From Deltaproteobacteria bacterium (lineage in GTDB: Bacteria; Desulfobacterota; Binatia; UBA1149; JAJCZL01), in the NCBI GenBank assembly GCA_029262415.1, contig JAJCZL010000058.1, forward strand, positions 62,001 to 126,000: a stretch of DNA of 64,000 nt. Reading direction: 5' to 3'. The notes below the pieces were generated by a model. The model saw only the letters and a list, made by a program, of their open reading frames with translations, did no database searches and was not told the DNA's origin. Below are positions 25,642 to 35,671 of this stretch, piece by piece. Each line of letters begins with the position of its first letter. Within the stretch, counting starts at the first letter, position 1. The position numbers and the translations under genes were made by a program.

Positions 25642-26136
25642 ATGCGGAATGCGTTCGGAACGCGGATTATTCTCACAGCTACTCTACTTTCATTGGTGTC
25701 GGTATCCGGCGCAGTGGCCGGGCTTGACGCTTTTCTTGACCGCAGCGCCGGTTTCGAATCCGCAACCATAAAAGTCGCGGAACCTCTCGGGATTACCTCG
25801 GTCGCAGCGTCGATACGCGGAGAGGTCGCGCGCGCGTCGTTTACCACGGCGATCATCGATCGTGAGCCTCAGGACACCGTGAGCGCGATCGGTCCGGGTC
25901 ACGAAAAGGTCTATTATTTCACTGAGTTGGCCAACATGTCCGGCCGTCGTGTCATCCACCGCTGGGAGTACCAGGGGCGCGTGGTTGCCGAGGTCCCCTT
26001 TGATGTCAATGGTCCCCGTTGGCGGGTGTACTCGATCAAAACGCTGCCGCAAGGCGCGATCGGAGAGTGGACGGCATCGACGGTGGATGAAGACGGTCGA
26101 ACCCTCACGCTCAACACTCTGGAGTTTCACCCCTAA
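25642..26136 (+). CDS. Exported DUF2914 protein
   Basis: A 164-residue protein with a signal peptide (IILTATLLSLVSVSGAVAG). A DUF2914 domain fills the rest: ARASFTTAIIDREPQD, KVYYFTELANMSGRRVIHRW, VPFDVNGPRWRVYSIKTL. The function of this family is unknown. ATG 25642, which follows GAGGAGGAAGAAG, is preferred over the track start at 25588. It probably stands alone; the SRPBCC gene follows 51 bases later. Confidence 0.82.
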   Translation: MRNAFGTRIILTATLLSLVSVSGAVAGLDAFLDRSAGFESATIKVAEPLGITSVAASIRGEVARASFTTAIIDREPQDTVSAIGPGHEKVYYFTELANMSGRRVIHRWEYQGRVVAEVPFDVNGPRWRVYSIKTLPQGAIGEWTASTVDEDGRTLTLNTLEFHP

Positions 26137-26187
26137 GCCATTTTCGGACTCCTTTTCTATGCCCGGCCGTTCTGACACGGTCCGGGC

Positions 26188-26649
26188 ATGGCAAAGTTTC
26201 CCACTCAAGCCGAAGTCACCGTGCAAGTAGCCGCATCGCGCGAGAAGACCTATGCGTTCCTATGGGACGTCGTCGGTTCGTCCAAGTGCATACCGGGTCT
26301 TGCCGGTTGCACCCCGGCCGGTGACGACACATACAAGTTCGTCTTCGAAGAACGTTCGGCGGGTCCGGTCAGCCTAACCGTACAGTACACCGCCGGCTAC
26401 AGCGGTAACGGAAAAGACGAGATTCGCTTCGTATCGACGGAGACTGAAGGCGACAACACCGACATCGACGGCTTGATCAAGTTACGTGAGAGCGCAACCG
26501 GAACCGAGATCGTGTTGACCCAAACGGTCGCGCCGGACACGCCGGTTCCGCGCCTGGTCCAAGGGCTGATCAAGTCGTTCGTTGAAGCCGAGACAAAAAA
26601 GTCGCTCGAAGACTACCTCGGTAACGTTAAGACGGAACTCGACCGCTGA
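26188..26649 (+). CDS. SRPBCC-fold (polyketide cyclase/CoxG-like) protein
   Basis: A 153-residue protein beginning with EVTVQVAASREKTYAFLWDV, followed by KCIPGLAGCTPAGDDTYKF. This is the opening of START-like folds of the CoxG/SRPBCC kind. The C-terminal helix (PRLVQGLIKSFVEAETKKSLEDYL) closes the hydrophobic pocket. Such proteins bind lipophilic ligands or help load cofactors into molybdoenzymes. No CO dehydrogenase genes lie nearby, so the role is open. Confidence 0.82.
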   Translation: MAKFPTQAEVTVQVAASREKTYAFLWDVVGSSKCIPGLAGCTPAGDDTYKFVFEERSAGPVSLTVQYTAGYSGNGKDEIRFVSTETEGDNTDIDGLIKLRESATGTEIVLTQTVAPDTPVPRLVQGLIKSFVEAETKKSLEDYLGNVKTELDR

Positions 26650-26655
26650 AGCAGA

Positions 26656-27192
26656 TCAAGCGTCACGCACTGACAGATCTTTGCGCATCATGACACGCGG
26701 TGAGGCATCCAATCCGATCGCACGCTCCGCGGCTTCAATGCCTACCATGTCCGGTCCCCACGCCCCGCGATCGAGAACGTGGAACCCGAGTTTGGTATAC
26801 CACGGCATATTCCACGGGACATCGACGTAGGTCGAGAGCGTGACAGCTGCGTAGCCCGCGCCACGGGCCCATGTGCAAAGCGCATCAACAAGTGCGGTGC
26901 CAAGCCCACGGCGTCCGTGCGCGGGATGGACACCAAGCTCGTCTAGATGAGGGATTCCGTCGTACAACTCGGCAAACGCGAAACCTACGGGTGCGCCGCC
27001 CGGTATCGCAGCAACCCACAGCAAGCCTTGCCCACATGCACGTGTAAAGTCCTCGACCGAAGTGCTGTCGTTCGCCGCCGCGTCGCCTAGACCGACGCCT
27101 GCATAGAGCTCGGCTGCGGCAGCTTCAATGCCGGGCAGCACTTCAACCTCGTCCTGGCGGGCATGCCGAATCTCGTATGTGCTTGGGGGCAC
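26656..27192 (-). CDS. GNAT-family N-acetyltransferase
   Basis: A 178-residue GNAT enzyme with a GTG start. The acetyl-CoA loop is visible as VHPAHGRRGLGTALVDALCTWA, followed by LSTYVDVPWNMPWYTKLGF, the usual strand 6 and Tyr-containing region. The C-terminal GPDMVGIEAAERAIG is common in small-molecule acetyltransferases. It ends six bases from the SRPBCC stop in convergent orientation. The acceptor is unknown. Confidence 0.88.
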   Translation of the reverse strand: MPPSTYEIRHARQDEVEVLPGIEAAAAELYAGVGLGDAAANDSTSVEDFTRACGQGLLWVAAIPGGAPVGFAFAELYDGIPHLDELGVHPAHGRRGLGTALVDALCTWARGAGYAAVTLSTYVDVPWNMPWYTKLGFHVLDRGAWGPDMVGIEAAERAIGLDASPRVMMRKDLSVRDA

Positions 27193-27367
27193 CGGCTCAG
27201 TTTAGCCCGCGCAGCGGTCACTCCAAAAATTGTGGGGGACGCGGATGCCTTGTAAGGACAACCGTGCTTGAATACGCGTTGTCATGGGCCGGCAACCCGC
27301 TTGCCCTGGCACCCGAGCGATGAAAAAGGACGGGACGTCCGCGCGAACAGAACCCGGAGGTATACGG

Positions 27368-27916
27368 ATGAGAGCCAAGGATTGCGTCTTGTACAGCGGA
27401 GGCCTGAAGGGTGCCGAGTCTGCGTTCGGTGCGGCGGCTGAACGCCACGGGATGCGTGAGGTGAACTTCACCTTTCAGGGCCGCCATCCGGAACGGTCCC
27501 GCGGACTCAGCATCCTCGGCGAGGCGCAACTCAACCACGGCGATGTAAGCTTAGCGTACGTCTCCAAGCTGATGAACCGCACCTACCCGAACACCGAGTA
27601 CATCAAACGCGTACTGCAGACGATATGGCACCAGATCAACAACGCGCGTGAGATCTTCGTGGTGGGCACGATCCTAGCCGACAATACCGTCCAAGGTGGG
27701 ACCGGCTGGGGGGCGGAGTTCGCAAAGCTTTGCAACAAGCCACTCTACGTTTTCGATCAGGAAAAGGACGGCTGGCGGCACTGGGTAGACTCGCGCTGGG
27801 AAGGAACCACGCCGTTTATTCGCCACCCGCATATCGCCGGTACCGGCACGCGCTTTCTTGCAGATAACGGCGAAGCAGCGGTGAACGATCTCTTCGACAG
27901 AAGCTTCAGCGATTGA
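27368..27916 (+). CDS. Unknown protein with SLOG-like nucleotide-binding character
   Basis: A 182-residue protein I cannot name. The N-terminal LYSGGLKGAESAFGAAAERHG looks like the glycine-rich loop of SLOG/Rossmann-type nucleotide-binding proteins (YpsA, DprA, putative molybdenum carrier). A second Gly-rich stretch, VQGGTGWGAEFAKLCNKPLYVFD, is where these folds place the second binding loop. It has no signal peptide. ATG 27368 is favoured by GGAGG eight bases upstream. Some such proteins sense or cleave nucleotide signals; this is only a fold-based guess. Confidence 0.6.
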   Translation: MRAKDCVLYSGGLKGAESAFGAAAERHGMREVNFTFQGRHPERSRGLSILGEAQLNHGDVSLAYVSKLMNRTYPNTEYIKRVLQTIWHQINNAREIFVVGTILADNTVQGGTGWGAEFAKLCNKPLYVFDQEKDGWRHWVDSRWEGTTPFIRHPHIAGTGTRFLADNGEAAVNDLFDRSFSD

Positions 27917-27952
27917 GTCAGCGACTCAGGGTGACCACAAACGGCGTCGTCC

Positions 27953-29098
27953 TCAAGTGCCGCCCTGCACGTCCTTGATGCGTTGCAAAAGCTCACCTGC
28001 CTTGCCTGGATCTACTTCTTTGACGATCTCATACTGCCCAAGCGCGGCGTTCACTTGCCCCAAACGCAGGTAGGCATCGGCAAGCGCAATGAAGGGTGTC
28101 ACCGAGTGACGCTCATGCACGACGGCGCGCTCAAACGCGGCGACCGCCTCGTCATCGTTACCGAGTTCGGCCTGCACTAAACCGACGTTATAGTGGGTGG
28201 TGGCGCTCTTGGGGTCGAGTAGAATCGCGCGGTCGAGCATCAACAGAGCCTGGTCGTAGTCTTCCATCTGCCTGTAGACGACACCGATGTTGTAGAACAA
28301 GCGCGCGCTTCGAGTAGGATCGGTTTGGCTGACGCCGAGCCGGGCTGCTTCGTAGTAGGCAGCCAGAGCCTCACCAAACAAACCCAGATAGGCCGCACGG
28401 TCACCGAGTGCAGCATAACTCGACCAGTCCTCGGGCCGCAGCGCTACTCGGTCGCGTAGCGGCTGAAGGTTTTTGGCGAGAGCCACGCGCAGCTCGTCAG
28501 TCGTTCGCTTCAGTTCGTGCTCATCGGGGCGCAGAGCAACGGCCTTGTCCCAGGCCCTGAGCGCCTCCGGAAAGTCTTGGAGATGCGCAGCGGAAACTCC
28601 GAGGCCGTGTAACGCATCGAAGTAGTCGGGCCGCAAGCTCAAGGCGTTCTCGAGTGAGGCCCGTGCCGGGCCCCATTGGTCCAGGTTCAGATAGGCCCAC
28701 CCCAGGGCGAAATGGGCGTCTGCACGCTGCGGGTCGGAGTGTAGGCCACGACGTGCCGCGCTCATGGAATGGCCAAACTCGGCGACGTTGGCGTAGGCAA
28801 GCGCGAGGACAATCCAGCCGTCAGCCGAATCGGTATCGGTCTCCACCGCGAGCTTGGCCTGATCGATGGCGTAGCGCCATTCGCCTCGGGCTGCGTAGGC
28901 CTTGGCCAGTTCGACGCGGACCGCGACGCTGGACGGATCGGTAACAAGTGCCGCTTGGTACTCTGAAACCCGGCGCAAAGCTCCGGCGGCCGGCCATTCA
29001 CCAACGATAGGGATCTTCGGATCTGACTGCTGTTGCGCGCTGCAGGCCGCGCAAAGCACGACCACCGCGAGAACAGGCACCATATGCCTCGAAACCAT
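27953..29098 (-). CDS. TPR-repeat lipoprotein
   Basis: A 381-residue protein with a lipobox (LAVVVLCAAC). About eight or nine tetratricopeptide repeats follow, for example AYAARGEWRYAIDQAKLAV, AHFALGWAYLNLDQWGPAR and LFYNIGVVYRQMEDYDQAL. TPR arrays act as protein-protein scaffolds; here one sits on the periplasmic face of a membrane. ATG 29098 has AAGGTGG upstream; a GTG two codons earlier is possible. No partner gene is obvious. Confidence 0.88.
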   Translation of the reverse strand: MVSRHMVPVLAVVVLCAACSAQQQSDPKIPIVGEWPAAGALRRVSEYQAALVTDPSSVAVRVELAKAYAARGEWRYAIDQAKLAVETDTDSADGWIVLALAYANVAEFGHSMSAARRGLHSDPQRADAHFALGWAYLNLDQWGPARASLENALSLRPDYFDALHGLGVSAAHLQDFPEALRAWDKAVALRPDEHELKRTTDELRVALAKNLQPLRDRVALRPEDWSSYAALGDRAAYLGLFGEALAAYYEAARLGVSQTDPTRSARLFYNIGVVYRQMEDYDQALLMLDRAILLDPKSATTHYNVGLVQAELGNDDEAVAAFERAVVHERHSVTPFIALADAYLRLGQVNAALGQYEIVKEVDPGKAGELLQRIKDVQGGT

Positions 29099-29233
29099 CT
29101 TCACACCACCTTGGGACGGCGCACGCCAAACGGCGCCGGACCTAACCAGGCATTATAGTACACACGCCGCCGGCACGCAGAACCCGGTGATGGTTTTGTT
29201 TTGCGGTGCAGCCTGGTGTGTTATGCGCCTCGC

Positions 29234-30175
29234 ATGCCTATAGAGACGATCGGCACGCCGGCACTTTGGCTCGGTTTTTCGACCCTGGTGCTTGGCTGCC
29301 TGGCGCTCGACCTCGGGGTCTTCCAGCGCGAGGCCCACGTGGTCGGCAACCGCGAAGCTCTCCGCTGGAGCGTTTTCTGGATAAGCCTTGCCATGGCTTT
29401 CAACATTTTCGTCTACTTCCGTTTCGGCCGCCAGGTCGCCCTTGAGTTTCTAACGGGATTCCTCATCGAGAAGGCGCTCTCGGTCGACAACCTATTCGTT
29501 TTTGTGCTGATCTTCTCGGCGTTCTCGGTACCACCGCGCCTCTACCACCGCGTGTTGTTCTGGGGGATCCTGGGCGCCTTCGTGATGCGCGGCATCTTCA
29601 TCGGGATGGGCGCAGCGTTGGTGCAGAATTTCGCATGGATTCTCTACGTATTCGGCGCCTTCCTGGTCATCACCGGGCTGCGTATGTTCGTCCACGACGA
29701 CGAGGACATGCATCCCGACAACAATCCAATGGTGCGAATGTTTCGCCGTTTCATTCCGGTCACCACCGACTTCCACGAGACCAGCTTCGTGACCCGCCAC
29801 AACGGCCGTGTCCACGCCACCCCGTTGCTCGTGGTGCTGGTCGCGATCGAGGCGAGCGACGTCATCTTCGCGGTCGATTCGATCCCCGCGGTGTTCGCAA
29901 TCACCGACGACCCTTTCATCGTATATACGTCCAACGTCTTCGCGATTCTCGGGTTGCGAGCGCTCTATTTCCTGCTCGCCAACTCTATCTCACAGTTCCA
30001 CTACCTGCGCTACGGGCTGGCCGCGGTGTTGACCTTCATCGGCGCGAAGATGCTGGCCGAACACTACGTGCAGGTATCGATCGGCGTCTCGCTCGGCATC
30101 GTCGCGGTGTTAATCACCGGTTCGGTCCTGGCCTCGCTGGCGCTCGACCGCGCCGATGAGCGCGGAGCGGACTGA
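29234..30175 (+). CDS. TerC/Alx-family membrane protein
   Basis: A 313-residue integral membrane protein with about nine segments. It carries the TerC family's acidic motifs: LDLGVFQREAHVV, EKALSVDNLFVFVLIF and EASDVIFAVDSIPAVFAITDD. Relatives include Alx and TerC, linked to manganese export, metal loading of exoenzymes and tellurite resistance. ATG 29234 was chosen; the upstream track start at 29201 lacks sense. The stop overlaps the DUF455 start (TGATG), indicating coupling. Confidence 0.92.
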   Translation: MPIETIGTPALWLGFSTLVLGCLALDLGVFQREAHVVGNREALRWSVFWISLAMAFNIFVYFRFGRQVALEFLTGFLIEKALSVDNLFVFVLIFSAFSVPPRLYHRVLFWGILGAFVMRGIFIGMGAALVQNFAWILYVFGAFLVITGLRMFVHDDEDMHPDNNPMVRMFRRFIPVTTDFHETSFVTRHNGRVHATPLLVVLVAIEASDVIFAVDSIPAVFAITDDPFIVYTSNVFAILGLRALYFLLANSISQFHYLRYGLAAVLTFIGAKMLAEHYVQVSIGVSLGIVAVLITGSVLASLALDRADERGAD

Positions 30176-31014
30176 TGGATTTTGACGCCGAGACTATCGG
30201 TGAGGCCGCCCGCGCCTGCCTGGCTGCGCGCGAGCCCGACGAAAAGATCGCCCTGACCCGCGGCACGCTCAAGGCATGGGGGCACGGCAAGTTGCGACTC
30301 GACACCCGGCCGGTCGCGCCGCCGCCACCGGGAATCCCGGCAGCACTCGAGTTAGTCGCCCCCGGCAAGGTGCCAAGGCGACGCGGGCGCGGACCACGCG
30401 CGATGGGCGCGCTGGTGCACGCGGTCGCCCACATCGAATACAACGCGATAAATCTCGCGTGGGATTGCGTCGCACGTTTTTCTGGCCTGCCGCGGGCGTT
30501 TTACGAAGACTGGGTACGAGTCGCCGGCGAAGAAGGCCGCCACTTCGAAATGCTGTCGGCGCGGCTGCGCGACCTCGACATGAACTACGGCGACCTCCCC
30601 GCCCACGGCGAGCTCTGGGTGATGGCCGAGAAGACCGCCCACGACCTCGCGGCGCGCATGGCGATGGTACCGCGGGTTCTCGAGGCACGCGGACTTGACG
30701 TAACGCCTGCGATGATCGAGCGGGTACGCGCCGCTGGAGACGAGATCACTGTCGGGATACTCGAAATCATCCTGCGCGAAGAGATCGGACACGTTGCGGC
30801 GGGCAGCCGCTGGTTCCGTTTCGCCTGCGAGCGGTCGGGGCTCAACCCGGACGAAACCTTCGCCGACCTGGTCGGACGCTACCTGGCCGGCCCACCAAAG
30901 CGGCCCTTTTCTATCGAATATCGGCGACTTGCGGGATTCAGTGAGGCCGAACTCAGCTTTCTTGAAACGGCCGCGGACAAGGCCGCAAACGTGCCGGCGG
31001 CTCCACTGCGCTGA
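30175..31014 (+). CDS. DUF455 ferritin-like protein
   Basis: A 279-residue DUF455 protein with a ferritin-like di-metal helical bundle. Candidate ligands lie in HIEYNAINLAWDCVARF, AGEEGRHFEMLSARL and REEIGHVAAGSRWF. Relatives are uncharacterised; links to tRNA modification or metal-dependent oxidation have been suggested only by fold. Coupling with TerC (TGATG overlap) suggests a shared metal theme. A strong GC hairpin follows 16 bases after the stop. Confidence 0.85.
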   Translation: MDFDAETIGEAARACLAAREPDEKIALTRGTLKAWGHGKLRLDTRPVAPPPPGIPAALELVAPGKVPRRRGRGPRAMGALVHAVAHIEYNAINLAWDCVARFSGLPRAFYEDWVRVAGEEGRHFEMLSARLRDLDMNYGDLPAHGELWVMAEKTAHDLAARMAMVPRVLEARGLDVTPAMIERVRAAGDEITVGILEIILREEIGHVAAGSRWFRFACERSGLNPDETFADLVGRYLAGPPKRPFSIEYRRLAGFSEAELSFLETAADKAANVPAAPLR

Positions 31015-31029
31015 TCACGTCGTAAGCGC

Positions 31030-31063
31030 CTCGCCTGCGGCGGCCGGGGCCGCCGCAGGCGAG
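31030..31063. terminator. Perfect 16-bp GC hairpin after DUF455
   Basis: CTCGCCTGCGGCGGCC and GGCCGCCGCAGGCGAG pair perfectly around a 2-base spacer. It lies just after the TerC/DUF455 operon and before the sdh operon, where it would form a very stable RNA hairpin. No T-run follows, so it may work by blocking or pausing polymerase or by protecting the mRNA 3' end. Confidence 0.6.
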
Positions 31064-31239
31064 TTCGGCTACATATGACCAGGGCTTCGCACCTCCACAA
31101 AGACTGCTAATCTCCGATTTTAATCCTTCGAATAGTCGGTTTTGATTCGCCCGGCATCGCTGCCATGAATAGGCCTCCGCGTGTCGCAGGGCGCACGTTC
31201 TGTAAAGGCGAGCTTCCAGGGGAGGCAAGAGATCAGACA

Positions 31240-31905
31240 TTGAACGCATTGACACGGATTCTGAATTCACCGGTCGGGCGCAAAGTGACCATGGCGGTTA
31301 GCGGGTTGCTACTGCTCGGTTTCCTGGTCGCCCACCTTACCGGCAACATGCTGATCCTGGTCAGCAAAGAGACCTTCAACCACTACGGGCACACGTTGAT
31401 CTCCAACCCTATGATCTACCTGGCTGAGGCGGGACTACTAGGGTTGTTCGTCATGCACTTTACCACGGGCCTGTACCTGACCCGCAAGAACCGCGCCGCG
31501 CGTCCCCAGGCCTACGAGCGCAACGAGCGCGCCGGCTACGCAAGCCGCAAAACCCTCGCCTCCACGACGATGATTTTTTCGGGGCTCGTCGTCCTCGTAT
31601 TCGTTCCCCTGCACATCTGGGGCTTCAAGTTCGGCGCTTACTACGAATCGGCCGAGCCGGGTGTGCGCGACCTGCACCGGCTGGTGATCGAGACATTCCA
31701 ACAGCCGGCGTGGGTCATCTGGTACGTCGCCGTCATGACGATCGTCGGGTTCCATCTTTGGCACGGCTTCGGCAGCGGCTTTGAGTCGCTCGGCCTCAGC
31801 TATCGAAAAGGCCTGCGCAGATTCGGGCAGTTTCTCGCTGTCGTCATCGCCGGCGGGTTCCTGCTGATACCGGTTCTCATCTATATGATCGGAGACAAAC
31901 TGTGA
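31240..31905 (+). CDS. sdhC: Succinate dehydrogenase/fumarate reductase cytochrome b subunit
   Basis: A single-polypeptide haem b membrane anchor of about 221 residues with five membrane segments. Examples are [41 protein letters not shown] and [19 protein letters not shown]. The His residues in VAHLTGN, VMHFTTG, PLHIWG and FHLWHG are plausible haem ligands, as in type B succinate:quinone reductases. TTG 31240 with GGGGAGG upstream is chosen; ATG 31165 is possible. It overlaps sdhA, in the order C-A-B. Confidence 0.88.
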   Translation: MNALTRILNSPVGRKVTMAVSGLLLLGFLVAHLTGNMLILVSKETFNHYGHTLISNPMIYLAEAGLLGLFVMHFTTGLYLTRKNRAARPQAYERNERAGYASRKTLASTTMIFSGLVVLVFVPLHIWGFKFGAYYESAEPGVRDLHRLVIETFQQPAWVIWYVAVMTIVGFHLWHGFGSGFESLGLSYRKGLRRFGQFLAVVIAGGFLLIPVLIYMIGDKL

Positions 31906-33815
31906 TTCTCGACGGACAGGTACCCGGCGGCCCGATCGCCGACAAGTGGAGCAAACACAAGAGCGACATGTCGCTCGTCAATCCAGCCAACCGCCGCAAG
32001 TACGACGTTATCGTCGTCGGCACGGGATTGGCGGGTGCGTCGGCCGCAGCAAGTCTGGGCGAGATGGGCTACAACGTTAAGGCGTTCACGATTCTGGACA
32101 GCCCCCGCCGCGCACACTCGATCGCCGCGCAAGGCGGCATCAACGCTGCAAAGAATTACAAAAACGACGGCGACTCGGTCCACAGGCTTTTCTACGACAC
32201 AGTCAAGGGCGGTGACTACCGGGCGCGGGAATCTAACGTTCACCGTCTGGCCGAACTCAGCGTAAACATCATCGACCAAGCCGCAGCCCAAGGTGTACCG
32301 TTCGCGCGCGAATACGGCGGTATGCTGGATAACCGAAGTTTTGGTGGTGCTCAGGTCTCTCGTACGTTCTACGCGCGCGGTCAGACCGGCCAGCAGCTCT
32401 TGATCGGTGCTTACCAAGCGATGATGCGTCAGGTCGATAGCGGCCAGGTCAAGTTGTTCACGCGACGCGAGATGCTCGATCTCGTCGTTGTTGACGGCAA
32501 AGCACGCGGCATCATCGCCCGCAACCTGTTGAACGGTGAACTCGAACACTACGCGGCGCACGCTGTCCTGCTGTGTACCGGCGGCTACGGCAACGTGTAC
32601 TTCCTCTCGACCAATGCCGGCAACTCGAACGTCAGCGCAGGCTGGCGCTGCGCAAAGCGCGGAGCCTTGTTCGCCAACCCCTGTTACACGCAGATCCACC
32701 CGACCTGTATCCCTGAATCCGGCGAGTATCAGGCCAAGCTAACGCTGATGAGCGAAAGCTTGCGCAACGATGGGCGCGTTTGGGTACCGCAAAAGGACGG
32801 AGACAATCGTCCGCCCGAGCTGATCCCGGAAAATGAACGCGACTTTTTCCTGGAGCGCAAGTATCCAAGTTTCGGCAACCTCGTTCCACGTGATGTCGCG
32901 TCGCGTAACGTCAAAGAGGCCTGCGATGCGGGCCGCGGCGTCGGCCTAACCGGACGTGCGGTGTACTTGGATTTCGCCGATTCGGTACGGCGTCTCGGCT
33001 CCGATGTCATCGCTGATCGTTACGGCAACCTGTTCGACATGTACTACAAGATCACCAACGAGAACCCTTACGAGGTTCCGATGAAGATCTATCCGGCTAT
33101 CCATTACACGATGGGCGGAACGTGGGTCGACTATCATTTGATGAGCAGCGTTCCAGGGCTGTTCGTGCTGGGAGAGGCCAACTTCTCCGATCATGGCGCT
33201 AACCGCCTTGGGGCCAGTGCGCTGATGCAGGGCCTTGCCGACGGATACTTCGTGATCCCGGCAACGCTCCCAAACTATCTCGCAAACGAGACGTTCGGCG
33301 ACGCACCAACCCACAGCGACCCGTTCAAAGAGGCAAGGAACTCCGTACAGTCACGTATCGAAACATTGTCGATGATCAACGGTTCCAGGACAGTACTCGA
33401 GTTCCACCGCGAACTCGGGGGTATCATGTGGAACCAAGTCGGCATGGCACGCAACGAAGCCGGCCTCAAAGACGCGCTCGTAAAGGTTCGCGAGCTGCGC
33501 GAGCAGTACTGGCAGGATGTCAAGGTGGTCGGCCACACCGAAGACTTGAATAAGCAACTCGAGTTCGGTTTGCGCGTCGCCGATTACATGGAGTTCTCCG
33601 AACTCTTGATTCGCGACGCACTGGCACGGCGCGAATCCTGCGGTGGTCACTTCCGCGAGGAGTACCAGACCGAAGAGGGCGAGGCCAAGCGCGACGACGA
33701 GAACTTCTCGTACGTCGCCGCGTGGGAAACCCACGGCAACGACCGCGAGCCCGAATTGCACAAAGAGCAGCTCAGCTTCGAGAACGTCGAAGTCAAGATG
33801 CGCAGCTACAAGTAA
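31902..33815 (+). CDS. sdhA: Succinate dehydrogenase/fumarate reductase flavoprotein subunit
   Basis: A 637-residue flavoprotein that oxidises succinate to fumarate. It shows the FAD-binding [35 protein letters not shown] with the His that links covalently to [15 protein letters not shown] and the late [17 protein letters not shown]. Length and text match the non-classical/type B SdhA found in Bacteroidetes, epsilon- and deltaproteobacteria. The start is GTG, overlapping the sdhC stop by four bases. Confidence 0.94.
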   Translation: MILDGQVPGGPIADKWSKHKSDMSLVNPANRRKYDVIVVGTGLAGASAAASLGEMGYNVKAFTILDSPRRAHSIAAQGGINAAKNYKNDGDSVHRLFYDTVKGGDYRARESNVHRLAELSVNIIDQAAAQGVPFAREYGGMLDNRSFGGAQVSRTFYARGQTGQQLLIGAYQAMMRQVDSGQVKLFTRREMLDLVVVDGKARGIIARNLLNGELEHYAAHAVLLCTGGYGNVYFLSTNAGNSNVSAGWRCAKRGALFANPCYTQIHPTCIPESGEYQAKLTLMSESLRNDGRVWVPQKDGDNRPPELIPENERDFFLERKYPSFGNLVPRDVASRNVKEACDAGRGVGLTGRAVYLDFADSVRRLGSDVIADRYGNLFDMYYKITNENPYEVPMKIYPAIHYTMGGTWVDYHLMSSVPGLFVLGEANFSDHGANRLGASALMQGLADGYFVIPATLPNYLANETFGDAPTHSDPFKEARNSVQSRIETLSMINGSRTVLEFHRELGGIMWNQVGMARNEAGLKDALVKVRELREQYWQDVKVVGHTEDLNKQLEFGLRVADYMEFSELLIRDALARRESCGGHFREEYQTEEGEAKRDDENFSYVAAWETHGNDREPELHKEQLSFENVEVKMRSYK

Positions 33816-33826
33816 CGGAGACCCGA

Positions 33827-34591
33827 ATGAGCGAGATGACCTTCAATCTGCGCGTGTGGCGCCAGGCCAACAGCGAATCCTCCGGCCGGCTCGTCGACTA
33901 CACGGCCGAGCGGATCTCGGAACACATGTCGTTTCTCGAGATGCTCGACATCGTCAACGACAAGATAATTTTGGAAGGCGACGACCCCATCGCGTACGAC
34001 TTCGATTGCCGCGAAGGGATCTGCGGGTCCTGCGGTATAGTGATCAACGGGGTTCCGCACGGTCCGAATCCCGGCACCACCTCCTGCCAGCTCTTCATGC
34101 GGCATTTCAAAGCCGACGAAACCATCACCATCGAGCCGTGGCGGGCCAAGAGTTTTCCGCTCATCAAAGACCTGGTCGTCGACCGCTCGTCTTTCGACCG
34201 TATCATCGCCACCGGCGGGTACATCTCCTGCAACACCGGCGCGGCTCCCGAAGCGAATAATACGCCTATTCCGAAGGACATCGCAGACGAGGCCTTCGAC
34301 GCCGCAGCGTGCATCGGTTGTGGTGCATGCGTGGCTGCATGCAAAAACGCATCGGCCGTGTTGTTCGTCGGCGCCAAACTCCAGCACCTCGCCTTGATGC
34401 CCCAGGGGCAAGCCGAGCGTGACCGACGAGCCCTTCGCATGGTCGATCAGATGGAAGCCGAAGGCTTCGGCGCCTGCTCAAACGAGGGCGAGTGCGAGGC
34501 AGTCTGCCCCAAGGAGATCAGCACCAAACATATTGCACGCCTCAACCGCGACTATATGCGCGCAGCCGTCAAGCAGGCCTTGCGCCCCTGA
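33827..34591 (+). CDS. sdhB: Succinate dehydrogenase/fumarate reductase iron-sulfur subunit
   Basis: A 254-residue iron-sulfur protein carrying electrons from SdhA to the quinone site. The N-terminal plant-type ferredoxin domain has [15 protein letters not shown] and a later C in TTSCQLF for the [2Fe-2S] cluster. The C-terminal domain has [11 protein letters not shown] and [13 protein letters not shown] for the remaining clusters. GGAG upstream of ATG 33827 fixes the start, 11 bases after sdhA. Confidence 0.94.
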   Translation: MSEMTFNLRVWRQANSESSGRLVDYTAERISEHMSFLEMLDIVNDKIILEGDDPIAYDFDCREGICGSCGIVINGVPHGPNPGTTSCQLFMRHFKADETITIEPWRAKSFPLIKDLVVDRSSFDRIIATGGYISCNTGAAPEANNTPIPKDIADEAFDAAACIGCGACVAACKNASAVLFVGAKLQHLALMPQGQAERDRRALRMVDQMEAEGFGACSNEGECEAVCPKEISTKHIARLNRDYMRAAVKQALRP

Positions 34592-35670
34592 TCGAGATCG
34601 GCTTCCAAACCGTCGGCGCACGGCGCACGGCGATCTGCACGGCTATTGTAACGGCGGTGCTGGTGGCCGCGTGCACAACATCACCGCTGGGTTCATGGGA
34701 GTCTTCGTTCGGCAAACACCACACCCTGAGCGGCAAGGTCTACGACGTCGCAGCGCGAGAGTTCGTCACCACCGAGGCACTGACAACCCGTCTGCAAGCC
34801 GCCGACTACATCCTGCTCGGTGAGAGCCACGACAACCCCGACCATCACCGTCTGCAGGATTGGGCGCTCCAACGCGTCGTCGATTCCGGACGCAAACCGG
34901 CGCTGGTGTTGGAAATGCTCGACCCGAGCGACGCTCCGAGTGTGAAGACCTACTTAGATGCCGGCCCCACCGACGCCTCCGGTTTTGGGCGTGCGGTCAA
35001 TTGGGAAAAGAAGGGCTGGCCGGACTACCGCATGTACATGCCGATAATGCGTACGGCGATCACACGAAAGCTGCCGGTTGTTGCAGGCAATATCACGCAA
35101 GACGAGCTCAACGACTTGCGACTGTTCAGCATCGGCGCGATAGGCGCAGAGGTGTTGTCAAAGCTCGGCATCGATTCGCCGCTGCCGGTGAGCGTCCGGG
35201 TTTCAATGGAAGAATATATCATCCGCGCACACTGCGGCTACGCGCCGAGCCATTATCTGTCGACGATGGTCATGGTTCAGCGTGCACGCGACACCCGCAT
35301 GGCGCGCTCGATGCTCGAGCACGATAGCGCCGTCTTGATCGCGGGCGGCGAACACACACGGAGCGATCGTGGTGCGGCCGAGCTGCTTGTCGCCGAAGGC
35401 GGCGACCGCGACGTGCTTACCCTCGCCTTCGTCGAGATCGACGAAGGCGCGAACAAAGCCGGCGACTACGTCGGCCGTTTCGGAGCCGAACGCCTACCCT
35501 TCGATTTCGTTTGGTTCACGCCGCGCTCAACCGACGGCGACCCATGCGAGGTCTATAAGGACCAGCTCAAGGAGAAACTGAGGGAGAAGCGTCGTCAGCA
35601 CCCGCCCGTAACACCCGATGGACGACCTTTGCCTCCAGCTGTCGGGCTTTCTTTTACCCCGACAGGCTAG
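34492..35670 (+). CDS. ChaN-like haem-binding lipoprotein
   Basis: A ChaN/DUF399-family protein with a lipobox ([10 protein letters not shown]). The family motif is [17 protein letters not shown], followed by [13 protein letters not shown] and [17 protein letters not shown], with [11 protein letters not shown] later. ChaN binds haem and is linked to iron uptake. The start is unclear: no ATG, GTG or TTG lies between 34492, deep inside sdhB, and the signal peptide. CTG at 34588, overlapping the sdhB stop, is a plausible coupled start. The true protein therefore probably begins near 34588. Confidence 0.8.
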   Translation: MRGSLPQGDQHQTYCTPQPRLYARSRQAGLAPLIEIGFQTVGARRTAICTAIVTAVLVAACTTSPLGSWESSFGKHHTLSGKVYDVAAREFVTTEALTTRLQAADYILLGESHDNPDHHRLQDWALQRVVDSGRKPALVLEMLDPSDAPSVKTYLDAGPTDASGFGRAVNWEKKGWPDYRMYMPIMRTAITRKLPVVAGNITQDELNDLRLFSIGAIGAEVLSKLGIDSPLPVSVRVSMEEYIIRAHCGYAPSHYLSTMVMVQRARDTRMARSMLEHDSAVLIAGGEHTRSDRGAAELLVAEGGDRDVLTLAFVEIDEGANKAGDYVGRFGAERLPFDFVWFTPRSTDGDPCEVYKDQLKEKLREKRRQHPPVTPDGRPLPPAVGLSFTPTG

Positions 35671-35671
35671 C

